DNA of 64,000 bases from Rhizobium oryzicola (GTDB lineage Bacteria; Pseudomonadota; Alphaproteobacteria; Rhizobiales; Rhizobiaceae): positions 496,001 through 560,000 of the forward strand of contig NZ_JAUKWQ010000003.1 of the NCBI RefSeq assembly GCF_030504645.1, read 5' to 3'. The position numbers and the translations under genes were made by a program. How positions within the stretch are numbered: the stretch's first letter is position 1; each line of letters starts with the position of its first letter. Of the stretch, positions 16,761-27,633 are shown piece after piece. The notes under the pieces were generated by a model. The model made no database searches, was not told where the DNA came from, and saw only the letters and a list, made by a program, of their open reading frames with translations.

Positions 16761-17741
16761 TCACCCCTTGATGAAAGCCAGAAGATCCGGGTTGATGACA
16801 TCGGCGTGCGTGGTCAGCATGCCGTGCGGATAGCCCTTGTAAACCTTGAGGGTGCCGTTCTTCAGCAGCTTTACCGAGAGTTCGGCAGAGTCCGCAATCG
16901 GCACGACCTGGTCGTCGTCGCCGTGCATGACCAGTGTCGGAACGCTGATCTTATTGAGGTCTTCGGTCTGGTCCGTTTCGGAGAAAGCCTTGATGCCATC
17001 GTAATGGGCCTTCGCAGAACCCATCATGCCCTGACGCCACCAATTCTGGATAACACCTGGATAGACCTTCGCGCCATCGCGGTTGAAGCCATAGAAGGGG
17101 CCCGTGGGGAAATCGAGGAAGAGCTGAGCGCGGTTTTCCGCGACGCCCTTGCGGATACCGTCGAATACTTCGATCGGCAGGCCGCCCGGGTTGGATGCAG
17201 TCTTCAACATGATCGGCGGAACGGCACTCACGAGAACCGCCTTGGCAACGCGGCCCTGCGGTTCACCGAACTTCGCCACGTAACGAGCCACCTCACCGCC
17301 GCCGGTGGAATGACCGATGTGAACGGCGTTCTTGAGGTTCAGATGTTCAACAACAGCCGAAGCATCGGCTGCGTAGTGGTCCATATCATGTCCATCGGCG
17401 ACCTGCGACGAGCGGCCATGGCCACGGCGATCGTGTGCGACAACACGGAAGCCGCGCTGCACAAAGAACAGCATCTGGGCATCCCAGTCGTCGGACGACA
17501 GCGGCCAGCCATGGTGGAAATGGATCGGCTGGGCATCCTTCGGGCCCCAGTCCTTGTAGAAGATCTGTACGCCGTCCTTGGTCTCGACGAATCCGGTGGT
17601 CATTTCTTTAATTCCTTCTGCTTTCAGTGGAGCGGTTGCGGAAATTGCGAAAGATGGCATGGCCATCGCGGTGGAGAGCGTGGCGCCGGTCAGCAGCGTC
17701 TGTCTGCGCGACAGCATGAATTGGAACGGTTTGTTCGACAT
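16761..17741 (-). CDS. Tat-exported alpha/beta hydrolase (non-haem haloperoxidase/perhydrolase family)
   Basis: A 326-residue protein with a twin-arginine leader ([15 protein letters not shown], about 10-24, then a hydrophobic stretch ending FAISATA), so it should be folded before export. The hydrolase core matches cofactor-free chloro/bromoperoxidases: [14 protein letters not shown] (oxyanion region), [10 protein letters not shown], nucleophile Ser in IGHSTGGGE, acidic residue in [10 protein letters not shown], and His in YPHGM. In vivo such enzymes are esterases or perhydrolases, and the true substrate is unknown. The start codon 17741 has AGAGG upstream. Upstream in-frame residues to 17939 do not look coding. 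Confidence 0.88.
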   Translation of the reverse strand: MSNKPFQFMLSRRQTLLTGATLSTAMAMPSFAISATAPLKAEGIKEMTTGFVETKDGVQIFYKDWGPKDAQPIHFHHGWPLSSDDWDAQMLFFVQRGFRVVAHDRRGHGRSSQVADGHDMDHYAADASAVVEHLNLKNAVHIGHSTGGGEVARYVAKFGEPQGRVAKAVLVSAVPPIMLKTASNPGGLPIEVFDGIRKGVAENRAQLFLDFPTGPFYGFNRDGAKVYPGVIQNWWRQGMMGSAKAHYDGIKAFSETDQTEDLNKISVPTLVMHGDDDQVVPIADSAELSVKLLKNGTLKVYKGYPHGMLTTHADVINPDLLAFIKG

Positions 17742-18003
17742 TGTGTTGGCACCTCTGGAGTAGACCCGTCCGGTGTAGGCGGTTCTCTGCCTCATCTCTT
17801 GCGCGTAGCTCCCTCCACTTGGATAATTCTGAGGTATCATGACAGTCGTTGGAGCATTTTGCTGAACAGCACTGCAGCCACTCTCATGAGAATGAGATCT
17901 GGGACAGCAATACCATTTGCCAAGACACCGCCGGCGCATCCAAGAACGCTATTGGGTGACGGCCTATGGTGGCCAGATCAGCATACCGGAACAGGAGCTT
18001 TTC

Positions 18004-18648
18004 ATGGCTATATCCCCTCTCATCACGCCTGCGGATTGCGCGCTTCTTCTCATCGACCAGCAGGCGGGTCTCGCCTTCGGGGTGGAATCCATTCCGCGCC
18101 AGACGCTTCTCAACAATGTCGTGGCGCTCGCCAGGACGGCAAAGCTTTTTCAACTTCCCATCATCGCATCCACATCTGCCTCCGCCGTCTATAGCGGCCC
18201 CGTGATGCCCGCCGTGCAGGCCGCCATCGGAGACATCCGTTCAATCGAACGGCGCAACATGAACTTGTGGGAAGACGAGGCCGCCAAGGCCGCTGTGATG
18301 GCAACCGGACGAAGGCGCCTGTTGGTATCCGGCCTTCTCACGGAAGCCTGCGTCAGCTTCCCGGTTCTGTCAGCTTTGGCAGAAGGCTTTGATGTTTCCG
18401 TTATTGCCGATACCTGCGGCGGTCTGACGCCGGACAGTCATGCGCTTGCGCTCAGGCGTATGGAGGCCGCAGGTGCTACCGTTACCTCCTGGCTGCAGGT
18501 GCTCCTCGAGCTGCAACGAGACTGGACCCACCGGGAAACCTACACCGAGGCGCGTAGCATCGTTGAAAACCATGCAGGCGGATATGGCATTGGCCTCAAC
18601 TACGCGCGTGATATGATCCACCCCGCATCGCCGCCGGCAGCCGGATAG
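18004..18648 (+). CDS. Isochorismatase-family (cysteine) hydrolase
   Basis: A 214-residue cysteine hydrolase of the isochorismatase/YcaC superfamily. The catalytic Asp is in ALLLIDQQAG (about 17) and the nucleophile Cys in LLTEACVSFP (about 117), preceded by the cis-peptide region. The Lys of the usual D-K-C triad is not obvious; SIERRNMNLWED sits in its place with Arg. The substrate is unknown; relatives hydrolyse amides or nicotinamide-like compounds. ATG 18004 follows AGGAG by 8 bases. It is divergent from the exported hydrolase across 262 bases that contain the dyad TCTCAT-GAGA-ATGAGA (17882-17897), a possible regulator site. Confidence 0.85.
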   Translation: MAISPLITPADCALLLIDQQAGLAFGVESIPRQTLLNNVVALARTAKLFQLPIIASTSASAVYSGPVMPAVQAAIGDIRSIERRNMNLWEDEAAKAAVMATGRRRLLVSGLLTEACVSFPVLSALAEGFDVSVIADTCGGLTPDSHALALRRMEAAGATVTSWLQVLLELQRDWTHRETYTEARSIVENHAGGYGIGLNYARDMIHPASPPAAG

Positions 18649-18657
18649 GAACATTCC

Positions 18658-19017
18658 ATGGTCGACAAGATCGAGAAGATTGAAGCCGTTTCCCCCGTCC
18701 GGGAAAGCAGGAAGGACTGGAGTACGTCCATCGATTCCGAACCGGACCGGGCATGGGTCGCCTTGCGCCAGGAACAGATTACTGAGGACCTGGCTCTTCG
18801 CAACGAAGAGGCGCGCTGGAAGGACGAGGCTGAAGACCAACCAAAACTCTGCGGCGACGAGGCGATGGCACAGGATCGTCGCAGTCATCCTCAGAAGCGA
18901 CCTCACACCACCCCACGAACGGCCGAAGAAGAGTATCTGTCCGGCGAGAGCCCTGACATCGGCACCGGAAATCTCGATGAGGATGTTCCCTTTGGAACGC
19001 ATGAGGGCTTTGTCTAA
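18658..19017 (+). CDS. Small hydrophilic protein of unknown function
   Basis: A 119-residue, highly charged protein with no signal peptide, no hydrophobic segment and probably little fixed structure (many D, E, R, K, P). I do not recognise it. It begins 10 bases after the isochorismatase stop with an AGGAA ribosome site and would be co-transcribed with it. Because the opposite strand is also open here, coding status rests on the ribosome site and spacing. Confidence 0.45.
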   Translation: MVDKIEKIEAVSPVRESRKDWSTSIDSEPDRAWVALRQEQITEDLALRNEEARWKDEAEDQPKLCGDEAMAQDRRSHPQKRPHTTPRTAEEEYLSGESPDIGTGNLDEDVPFGTHEGFV

Positions 19018-19080
19018 TACACCAGCCTCGGTCTCCTTACGGACAACCCCATCAGCGCCGTACGTGCATGCCGGCAGCTG

Positions 19081-19968
19081 CTAGAACTCACTTTCGCGGC
19101 GCATGACCTCAATAAAGGCTTCGCAGCTCCAGGAAAGCGGCGCTTCGGAGCGAGTTATGATCCCATACTCCGCCCGTTTGTCCGGCAGGAAGGGCCGCAT
19201 CACCAGCTGTTCGCTGCGGAAGAAATTGGCAATCAGGGTCGGCACAATAGCAATGCCGAGGCCCCGGGCGGCACAAGCGCAGGCTGTTTCCACCGAATGA
19301 ACTTCCAGGCTGCACCGATAGGTGGGCACCATGCGGCGAAGTTCATGCTCCAACTCATTTCTGTTGATCCGCTGCCGCCCGAGCAGGATCAGGTCGTTGC
19401 GAGCGAGATCATTGACATCGATCGCATCCTTGGCAGCCAACGAATGGCTGGTTGGCATCACGCAGGTGGTGCCACTCGTATAGAGCGGCTTCGTCGTAAA
19501 TCCCGGCTCTTCCGTCGGAAAGCGAACAAAGCCGAGATCTGCCATTCTTCCGCGAACCATTTGCTCGATAGCACTGTAAGGTCCACTGAGAATTTCCACA
19601 GTGACGCGCGGATGCAGTTTCTTGAACTCCGCAACGATGGGCGGCAGCATTGTTGTCGAAAGGCTGTGAGGAAACGCAACACGAATCAAGGCCTCGCCAA
19701 ACACGCCGGTACGCAGATCGCCGATCTTCGTTTTCAGCTTCGCGATGCTTTGCGACACCTCTTCTATTTCCCCAACGAGAAGATGCGCTTCCGGGCGTGG
19801 ACGAAGCCGACCCTTTTCCCGCACGAAGAGTTCGCGGCCGATCTCCTCTTCAAGCGCCGCCAGTTGGCGACTGATGGCAGATTGTGACAGGCCAAGCTGC
19901 GTCGACGCCGCAATCGTCGAGCCGGTTTCCAGGACTGCCTTGAAGATTTCGAGATGCTTGAGATTCAT
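19081..19968 (-). CDS. LysR-family transcriptional regulator
   Basis: A 295-residue LysR regulator. The N-terminal winged HTH (1-60, with TQLGLSQSAISRQLAALEEE) is followed by the two-lobed effector domain (about 90-290). It is transcribed divergently from the peptide-type ABC operon, the classic position for its regulator; the effector is presumably the imported compound or its product. The 198-base spacer holds two loose dyads, TGCG-N4-CGCA near 19981 and CGCA-N8-TGCG near 20057, neither a convincing T-N11-A site on its own. Confidence 0.9.
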   Translation of the reverse strand: MNLKHLEIFKAVLETGSTIAASTQLGLSQSAISRQLAALEEEIGRELFVREKGRLRPRPEAHLLVGEIEEVSQSIAKLKTKIGDLRTGVFGEALIRVAFPHSLSTTMLPPIVAEFKKLHPRVTVEILSGPYSAIEQMVRGRMADLGFVRFPTEEPGFTTKPLYTSGTTCVMPTSHSLAAKDAIDVNDLARNDLILLGRQRINRNELEHELRRMVPTYRCSLEVHSVETACACAARGLGIAIVPTLIANFFRSEQLVMRPFLPDKRAEYGIITRSEAPLSWSCEAFIEVMRRESEF

Positions 19969-20166
19969 ACGTTTACCCTATGCGACTGCGCAATTAAGGC
20001 AAGCCTTTGCAGTTGCACCAGAAGCCGCGCAAAACGCATAGCCTGATGCCACACACGCATAAGATTGTGCGGAGTAAAAAGCCCGCTATCGTCCAGGGCA
20101 TAAACAAGAACGAGGGGTTTCCAATCATGATCATCTGTCCGTTCCCCGGGATCGGGGATTGAGCAC

Positions 20167-21141
20167 GTGAGTGTTTTCGTTATCCGCCGGCTGATGCAGA
20201 GCATCGCCGTCCTGGTGGTCACGGCACTGATCGTGTTCCTCGGGGTCTATGCAATCGGCGATCCGATCGAAATGCTGATTTCTCATGATGCAAGCCCCGC
20301 CGAGCGTGCGCAGGTCATCCTGTCGCTCGGCCTCGATCGCCCGCTCTGGCAGCAATTCTTCACCTTTTGCTGGAATGCCCTGCATGGCGACCTCGGCCGC
20401 TCCTTCGTCTTTAACAAGCCGACCATCACACTGATTTTCGAGCGCCTGCCGGCCACGCTGGAACTGACGCTCACGGGTCTTGTCTTCGCGCTTGCCCTCG
20501 GCATTCCGCTTGGCCTGATCTCCGGCCTGAAGCCGAACAGCGTGACGGATGAGGCGATCATGACTGGCTCGATCCTCGGCTTCTCGCTGCCGGGCTTCTG
20601 GCAGGGCATGATGCTGATCATGATCTTTTCCGTCTGGCTCGGCTGGCTGCCGTCCACCGGCCGTGGCGAGATGGGTAGCTTTCTCGGCATCCATTCCAGC
20701 CTGTTCACGCTGGACGGCTTGAAGCACCTCATCCTGCCGGCCATCAACCTTTCTCTCTTCAAGCTGTCGCTGGTGATCCGTCTGACGCGGACCGGCGTGC
20801 GTGAAACTATGCCGCTCGATTTCGTCAAATTCGCCCGCGCCAAGGGCATTTCCGAGCGCCGCATCGTTTTCGTGCATGTGCTGAAGAACATCCTGATCCC
20901 GCTGATCACCGTCATCGGCATGGAGCTTGGCAGCATGCTGGCCTTTGCCGTCGTCACGGAAACCATCTTTGCCTGGCCGGGCATCGGCAAGCTCCTGATC
21001 GACAGCATCATGCGGCTCGATCGCCCTGTTGTGGTCGCCTACCTGCTGGTCATCGTCAGCCTGTTCATCCTCATCAACTTCGCGGTCGACATCCTCTACT
21101 CGCTGATCGATCCGCGCGTTCGCCTGGGAGACCAGTCATGA
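20167..21141 (+). CDS. Peptide-type ABC transporter permease (DppB/OppB family)
   Basis: A 324-residue inner-membrane permease with an N-terminal helix, the DppB-type periplasmic loop (LGLDRPLWQQFFTF) and a five-helix BPD core. The EAA loop contacting the ATPases is KFARAKGISERRIVFVHVLK (about 220-240). It starts with GTG 20167, and the 3' end overlaps the next permease by 4 bases (ATGA). First gene of a five-gene importer (permease, permease, ATPase, ATPase, binding protein). Confidence 0.92.
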   Translation: MSVFVIRRLMQSIAVLVVTALIVFLGVYAIGDPIEMLISHDASPAERAQVILSLGLDRPLWQQFFTFCWNALHGDLGRSFVFNKPTITLIFERLPATLELTLTGLVFALALGIPLGLISGLKPNSVTDEAIMTGSILGFSLPGFWQGMMLIMIFSVWLGWLPSTGRGEMGSFLGIHSSLFTLDGLKHLILPAINLSLFKLSLVIRLTRTGVRETMPLDFVKFARAKGISERRIVFVHVLKNILIPLITVIGMELGSMLAFAVVTETIFAWPGIGKLLIDSIMRLDRPVVVAYLLVIVSLFILINFAVDILYSLIDPRVRLGDQS

Positions 21142-22040
21142 GCGCCCTCTCCTTCCTCAGCCGCGAAGACGCGCTTTCCGCTCGCCTGCTGCGCGGCATT
21201 GCCTCCAGCCCCAAGGCGCTATTCGGCGGCATCATCTGCCTGATCCTTCTGCTGACGGCCGTGCTTGGTCCGTTACTGACACCGCAGAACCCCTATGATC
21301 TCGCCGTTCTCGATATTCTGGATGCGAAACTGCCGCCGGGTTCCCAGAGCATGGACGGCCTGACCTACTGGCTTGGCACCGACGGCCAGGGGCGCGACAT
21401 GTTGTCCGCCATGATCTACGGCCTGCGCACCAGCCTTGGCGTCGGCCTCTTCTCCGGCATCGTCGCCCTCATCGTCGGCACGGTTCTCGGCCTCATCGCC
21501 GCCTATTATGGTGGCCGCATCGACGCGCTGATCATGCGCGTGGTGGACCTGATGCTCGGGCTGCCGACCATTCTGGTGGCACTGATGCTGCTGGCGCTTC
21601 TGGGCCAAGGGCTGTGGAAAGTGGTTTTCGCGCTGGTTCTCGTGCAGTGGGCCACCTTCGCCCGCGCCGTGCGCAGCGCCGCCCTTGTCGAGAAGAACAA
21701 GGATTACATCGAGGCCGCCGTCACGCTCGGCATCAGCACGCCGCGCATCCTGCTCGGACACCTCTTGCCCAATTGCCTGCCGCCGCTGATTGTCATCGGC
21801 ATGCTGCAGGTGGCAAACGCCATCTCGGCGGAGGCCACGCTGTCCTTCCTCGGCATCGGCCTGCCCATCACCCAGCCGTCGCTCGGCCTGCTGATCGCCA
21901 ATGGCTATCAGGTGCTGATGTCGGGTGAATACTGGATCAGCGTCTATCCGGGCCTGCTTCTTCTCACGCTTGTCTTTTCCATCAACATCACCGGGGATCG
22001 TTGCCGAGAAATTCTCAATCCCCGCCTGGGCGAGAGGTAA
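21138..22040 (+). CDS. Peptide-type ABC transporter permease (DppC/OppC family)
   Basis: A 300-residue inner-membrane permease, partner of the preceding one. An N-terminal helix (about 30-52) and a periplasmic segment with WLGTDGQGRDMLSAMIYGLR, the DppC hallmark, precede the BPD core with EAA loop YIEAAVTLGISTPRILLGHL. Start ATG overlaps the previous stop as ATGA. The pair of permeases forms the pore for a di/oligopeptide-like solute; the actual cargo is not evident from the sequence. Confidence 0.92.
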   Translation: MSALSFLSREDALSARLLRGIASSPKALFGGIICLILLLTAVLGPLLTPQNPYDLAVLDILDAKLPPGSQSMDGLTYWLGTDGQGRDMLSAMIYGLRTSLGVGLFSGIVALIVGTVLGLIAAYYGGRIDALIMRVVDLMLGLPTILVALMLLALLGQGLWKVVFALVLVQWATFARAVRSAALVEKNKDYIEAAVTLGISTPRILLGHLLPNCLPPLIVIGMLQVANAISAEATLSFLGIGLPITQPSLGLLIANGYQVLMSGEYWISVYPGLLLLTLVFSINITGDRCREILNPRLGER

Positions 22041-22045
22041 GCGAG

Positions 22046-23016
22046 ATGACACAACCTGTTCTCGATGTTCGCAATCTCTCCACGCATTTTCCCACACGCC
22101 GCGGCGTCATCAAGGCGGTCGACGATGTCAGCTTCCAGGTCGGCCAGCGCGAGATTGTCGGCCTCGTTGGCGAAAGCGGTTCCGGCAAGTCGATCACCGG
22201 CTTTTCGATCCTGGGCCTCGTCGATCCGCCCGGCCGGGTCGTCTCGGGCAGCATCCGTTTTCAGGGCGAGGAACTGACGGGCCTACCCCAAAAGGCCATG
22301 CGGACCATTCGCGGCAAGCGCATTGCGATGATCTTCCAGGATCCAATGATGACGCTGAACCCGGTTCTCTCCGTCGGCACGCAGATGATCGAAACGGTGC
22401 TGGCGCATGACAATGTCAGCCGCGCGGAAGCACGCGCCCGATCGCGCGATGCGCTGGGGCTTGTCGGCATCCCCTCGCCCGACGAGCGGCTGGATGCCTA
22501 TCCGCACCAGTTTTCCGGCGGCATGCGCCAGCGCGTTGCGATTGCCATTGCGCTTTTGCACCGGCCGGAACTGATCATCGCAGACGAGCCGACCACCGCG
22601 CTCGATGTCACCATCCAGTCGCAGATCCTCTTCGAGATCAAGCGGTTGGCAAACGAATTCTCGATGGCTCTTATCTGGATCAGCCATGACCTCGGCGTTG
22701 TTGCGGCGCTGGCGGACCGGGTCATGGTCATGTATGCGGGCAAGATCGTCGAGGCGGGGCCGGTGGATGATGTTCTGGCCCGCCCCGCCCATCCCTATAC
22801 GGTGGGCCTGATGCAGGCGATCCCGGCGGCGGTGCCGCGCGGTGAACCGCTGAAGCCCATTCCCGGCATGGCGCCCTCGCCGCTGGCACGTCCCTCCGGC
22901 TGCGCCTTCCGCGATCGATGCGACCGCGCCACGGACATCTGCGCAACGCCACCGGCACTCGATCTTTCCGAGGCTCGCGAATGGCGGTGCTTTCACCCCA
23001 AGGAATGGAGGGCTGC

Positions 23017-23020
<4 letters not shown>
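22046..23020 (+). CDS. Peptide-type ABC transporter ATP-binding protein (DppD family)
   Basis: A 324-residue ATPase: Walker [15 protein letters not shown]-loop [12 protein letters not shown], signature [11 protein letters not shown], Walker [14 protein letters not shown]-loop WISHDLGV. The C-terminal oligopeptide-transporter extension with clustered cysteines ([14 protein letters not shown] and a final Cys) may bind an Fe-S cluster as in DppD relatives. ATG 22046, five bases after the previous stop, is chosen over an in-frame upstream start at 22001 inside the permease. Overlaps the next ATPase by 4 bases. Confidence 0.92.
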
Positions 23021-24060
<1,040 letters not shown>

Positions 24061-24079
24061 ACAAGAAGGGAACACCAGC

Positions 24080-25654
24080 ATGTACCGAAAGACACTTCTG
24101 ATGGCGACTGTCGCAAGCGCGTTGCTTGCCGCTTCGCTTGTCCAGGCCGCCGATCTGACCATTGGCAGTTCGACCGAGCCATCTTCTATCGATCCACAGT
24201 TTTCGCGCACCGGCAACAACCAGAACATTGCCATGCAGGTGTTTGACCGACTGCTGGAGACGGATACGACCATTGGCATCCACCCGGCGCTCGCGGTCTC
24301 CTGGAAGAACGTCGATCCCACGACCTGGGAAGTAAAGCTGCGCGACGGCGTAAAATTCCATGACGGGTCGCCGCTGACGGCAGAGGACGTCATCTTTTCG
24401 CTAACGCGCGCCAAGAACATCCCGAACAGCCCGGCCCCCTTCTCCGGCAATGTGGCGGCGATTGCCAGCATGAAGGCGGTGGATGATCTGACCATCGAGT
24501 TCAAGACCAAGACGCCTGCACCTGACTTCATTGAGCAGATCGGCTTCGTCTATATCGTCAGCAAGAAGGTGGCGGAAAAGGCCACGATCGAGGATTTCAA
24601 CAGCGGCAAGGCGGCGATCGGTACCGGCGCCTACAAGTTCAAGTCCTGGACGCCGGGCGACAATATCAGCCTGACGCGCAACGACGCCTTCTGGGGCAAG
24701 AAGCAGGACTTCGACAACGTCACGATCAAGTTCATTTCCAACGACGCCTCGCGGGTCGCGGCCCTTCGTTCCGGCGCCGTGGACCTGATCGACGCTGTGC
24801 CACCGCGTGACATCAAGACTTTGACGGGCATTTCCGGCCTCAAGGTGTTTTCCATTCCCTCGGCACGTCTGATCTATCTCGCCATCGACAGTGCGCGCGA
24901 CAAGACGCCCTTTGTGACCGACAAGGACGGCAAGCCGCTGGACAAGAACCCGCTGAAGGACAAGCGCGTGCGCCAAGCCTTGTCCAATCTCATCAATCGC
25001 CAGCTGATCGTGGATCGCATTTTGGAAGGTTCGGGCGAGCCGGCCGGGCAGCTGGTTCCGGCAGGCGTTGCAGGCAGCGATCCCACGGTGACGGCACCGG
25101 CCTATGCGCCGGATGCAGCCAAGAAGCTGCTGGCCGATGCCGGTTATGCCGGCGGCTTCGGCATTACGCTGCACACCTCCAACGATCGCTTCCCCGGTGA
25201 TGCGGACATCGCCCAGGCGCTCGGCCAGATGTTTGCCCGAGGCGGATTAAAGGTGAACGGCGTCGTCGCACAGCCTTACAACGTCTACACCAAGGCAGCC
25301 TCCGCGCAAGAATACAGCGCCTTCATCTTCTCGCTCGGCAATTCCACACCGACCTCCGCCACAGGCCTGCGCAACCTGCTGATGACCGTCAACAAGGAGG
25401 CTGGAACCGGGTCGTTCAACCGCACCCAGTACAGCGACAAGGTGTTTGACGACATGATGCGCCAGACCATGGCGGAGTTCGATCCGGAGAAGCGCATTCA
25501 GCTTCTGCAGGAGGCGACGAAGTATGTCTTCGAAGACACGCCGATCATCCCGCTTTACTGGCAGAAGATACATTGGGCTGGCAAGGCCAAGGTTTCCTAC
25601 GAGGCCAACATGACGGAAGACACGAGCGCCACGCTGGCAAAGCTCGTCAAGTAA
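24080..25654 (+). CDS. Periplasmic solute-binding protein, peptide family (SBP_bac_5)
   Basis: A 524-residue secreted binding protein. The signal peptide (residues 1-23, LLMATVASALLAASLVQA) should be cut before ADLTIGSS. The mature part has the SBP_bac_5 layout: WEVKLRDGVKFHDGSPLTAE, the GTGAYKFKSWTPGD lobe and DTPIIPLYWQ near the end. It sets the specificity of the importer; homologous proteins bind peptides, opines, glutathione or nickel, and I cannot tell which here. AAGGGAA ribosome site upstream of ATG 24080, 19 bases after the ATPase stop. Confidence 0.92.
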   Translation: MYRKTLLMATVASALLAASLVQAADLTIGSSTEPSSIDPQFSRTGNNQNIAMQVFDRLLETDTTIGIHPALAVSWKNVDPTTWEVKLRDGVKFHDGSPLTAEDVIFSLTRAKNIPNSPAPFSGNVAAIASMKAVDDLTIEFKTKTPAPDFIEQIGFVYIVSKKVAEKATIEDFNSGKAAIGTGAYKFKSWTPGDNISLTRNDAFWGKKQDFDNVTIKFISNDASRVAALRSGAVDLIDAVPPRDIKTLTGISGLKVFSIPSARLIYLAIDSARDKTPFVTDKDGKPLDKNPLKDKRVRQALSNLINRQLIVDRILEGSGEPAGQLVPAGVAGSDPTVTAPAYAPDAAKKLLADAGYAGGFGITLHTSNDRFPGDADIAQALGQMFARGGLKVNGVVAQPYNVYTKAASAQEYSAFIFSLGNSTPTSATGLRNLLMTVNKEAGTGSFNRTQYSDKVFDDMMRQTMAEFDPEKRIQLLQEATKYVFEDTPIIPLYWQKIHWAGKAKVSYEANMTEDTSATLAKLVK

Positions 25655-25717
25655 TTGACCGCCGGGCACCATTGGCAGGTGTCCGGTTCTTGCCCGATAA
25701 CATCAAGGATCACGCGA

Positions 25718-27622
25718 ATGAACATCCTGGCGCCCTCTCGCCTGGAGGCGATTGCTGACGACGTATTGGTCGAACGCGACATCATGGTTTCGATGCGAGA
25801 CGGCATCCGCCTCGCAACGGACGTCTATCGCCCCGCCAAGGACGGTGTGCTGGTAGCGACACCGCTGCCGGCCATCATGGAGCGCACGCCCTACGGCAAA
25901 ACCCAACGCTCCCGCTCCGAAATCGAGGTGGGCATGGACAGGCCGATGACACGCGAGGAGGTTGCCCTCTACTTCGTGCGCGCCGGATATGTCGTCATCT
26001 ATCAGGATTGCCGGGGTCGCTACGGCTCGGAGGGCGAATTCTCAAAGTATATTTCCGAGGCAGCAGACGGTTACGATACGGCCGAATGGCTGGTGGCGCA
26101 GGATTGGTCGGATGGCCGGTTCGGCACCATGGGTCTTTCCTATGCCGCCCATACGCAGGCCGCCCTTGCCTGCCTCAACCCACGCGGGCTCTCCTGCATG
26201 GTGATGGATTCCGGCGGCTTCTCCAACGCCTATCAATGCGGCATCCGCCAAGGGGGCGCTTTCGAACTCAAGCAGGCGACCTGGGCCTATAACAATGCCA
26301 AGGAGGCCGTGGATGATCAGGCTCGTGCAGCAATCGAAGCAGAGGACCTGCGCGCCTGGTTCAAGGCCATGCCCTGGCGTGAGGGTGTTTCCCCCGTTCG
26401 TGCCGCGCCGGAATACGAGGCCTATCTGCTGGACCAGTGGCGCAGCGGTACCTTTGATGACAGCTGGCGCCGCGTCGGCCTTTACATGGAAGGCTATTAC
26501 GACACCTTCCCGGAAATCCCCGTGGCCATGATGTCCAGCTGGTATGATGCCTACGTCAAATCCACGCTCGACAACTACAAGGGCCTGAGCGGCAATGCGA
26601 AGCGGCCGCTCTCGCTGATCATGGGTCCCTGGCTGCACGGCAACCGCAACAGCACTTTTGCCGGCGACATTTCCTTCGGGGCGAAGGCACCTCTTGGCGG
26701 GCATATGGCGCCCAGCTGGCTGGAATTCCGCCGCAACTGGTTCGATCACTGGCTGAAGGGCGCGCCCGCGATCGCCGCAGAGCCATCGGTCCGCTACTTC
26801 CTGATGGGCGGCGGTACGGGCACCAGAAACGCGGAAGGTCGCCTCGACCACGGCGGCGATTGGCATGAAGCTGCCGAATGGCCGCTGCCCGGCACGGATT
26901 ATCGCAAGCTCTATCTCGATCAGCGCGGACACCTGTCAGAAAGCCAGCCGGCAGCGGATGCGCCTCCATTCATTTATGACTTCGATCCAGCCAACCCGGT
27001 TCCAACCATTGGCGGATCGCTGACCAGCGGCCAGCCGGTCTTCGAGGGCGGCGGGTTCGACCAGCGGGAAGCGGATCGTTTCTTCGGCTGCAGCAATCTG
27101 GGCCTGCCACTCTCCGCGAGAGCGGATGTCCTTTCCTTCGAAACGGAGTTGCTGGAGGAAGATCTCGCGGTTGTTGGCCCAATCACCATCGATCTGCATG
27201 TAGCATCATCGGCCCTGGATACGGACTTCACGGCCAAGCTCATCGATGTCTATCCGCCGAGCAAGGATTATCCGGCGGGTTATGCCCTGAACATTACCGA
27301 TGGCATCTTCCGCTGCCGGTACCGCAATTCGTTTGAAAGCCCGGAGCCGCTGACGCCCGGCGAGACCTTCCAGATCACCATCGAACCCTTCGCGACGGCC
27401 AACCTTTTCAGGAAAGGGCATCGCATCAGGCTCGATGTTTCCTCGTCCAATTTTCCGAAATACGATGTAAATCCCAACACCTATGCACCGGAGGGTACGG
27501 GACGCGTGAAGGAGATTGCCCGCAACACGGTGTTTGCCGACGCCGCCAGACCTTCGGCATTGATCCTTCCCGTAGTGCCAGTTGGTGCTCTGACACCGCT
27601 GCGCAAAACCAATCAGCGGTAA
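25718..27622 (+). CDS. CocE/NonD-family acyl hydrolase (X-Pro dipeptidyl-peptidase S15 type)
   Basis: A 634-residue serine hydrolase with no signal peptide. The alpha/beta core starts after MVSMRDGIRLATDVYRP; the oxyanion Tyr lies in ERTPYGK, the nucleophile Ser in GTMGLSYAAHTQ, the His in GPWLHGNRN, and the C-terminal jelly-roll domain begins near 400. Family members cleave acyl esters and amides (cocaine, glutaryl-7-ACA) or X-Pro dipeptides. Placed 63 bases after the binding protein, it probably cleaves the imported compound in the cytoplasm (inference). ATG 25718 has AAGGA upstream. Confidence 0.88.
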   Translation: MNILAPSRLEAIADDVLVERDIMVSMRDGIRLATDVYRPAKDGVLVATPLPAIMERTPYGKTQRSRSEIEVGMDRPMTREEVALYFVRAGYVVIYQDCRGRYGSEGEFSKYISEAADGYDTAEWLVAQDWSDGRFGTMGLSYAAHTQAALACLNPRGLSCMVMDSGGFSNAYQCGIRQGGAFELKQATWAYNNAKEAVDDQARAAIEAEDLRAWFKAMPWREGVSPVRAAPEYEAYLLDQWRSGTFDDSWRRVGLYMEGYYDTFPEIPVAMMSSWYDAYVKSTLDNYKGLSGNAKRPLSLIMGPWLHGNRNSTFAGDISFGAKAPLGGHMAPSWLEFRRNWFDHWLKGAPAIAAEPSVRYFLMGGGTGTRNAEGRLDHGGDWHEAAEWPLPGTDYRKLYLDQRGHLSESQPAADAPPFIYDFDPANPVPTIGGSLTSGQPVFEGGGFDQREADRFFGCSNLGLPLSARADVLSFETELLEEDLAVVGPITIDLHVASSALDTDFTAKLIDVYPPSKDYPAGYALNITDGIFRCRYRNSFESPEPLTPGETFQITIEPFATANLFRKGHRIRLDVSSSNFPKYDVNPNTYAPEGTGRVKEIARNTVFADAARPSALILPVVPVGALTPLRKTNQR

Positions 27623-27633
27623 AGGAGGATAGT

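Noticed and set aside
16752..18194. 480-codon + strand frame opposite the exported hydrolase
   Set aside because: Antisense to a gene with complete catalytic motifs and a Tat leader.
19969..20166. LysR-type T-N11-A operator in the LysR/importer spacer
   Set aside because: Only loose CGCA/TGCG dyads are visible; none has the expected symmetry and spacing.
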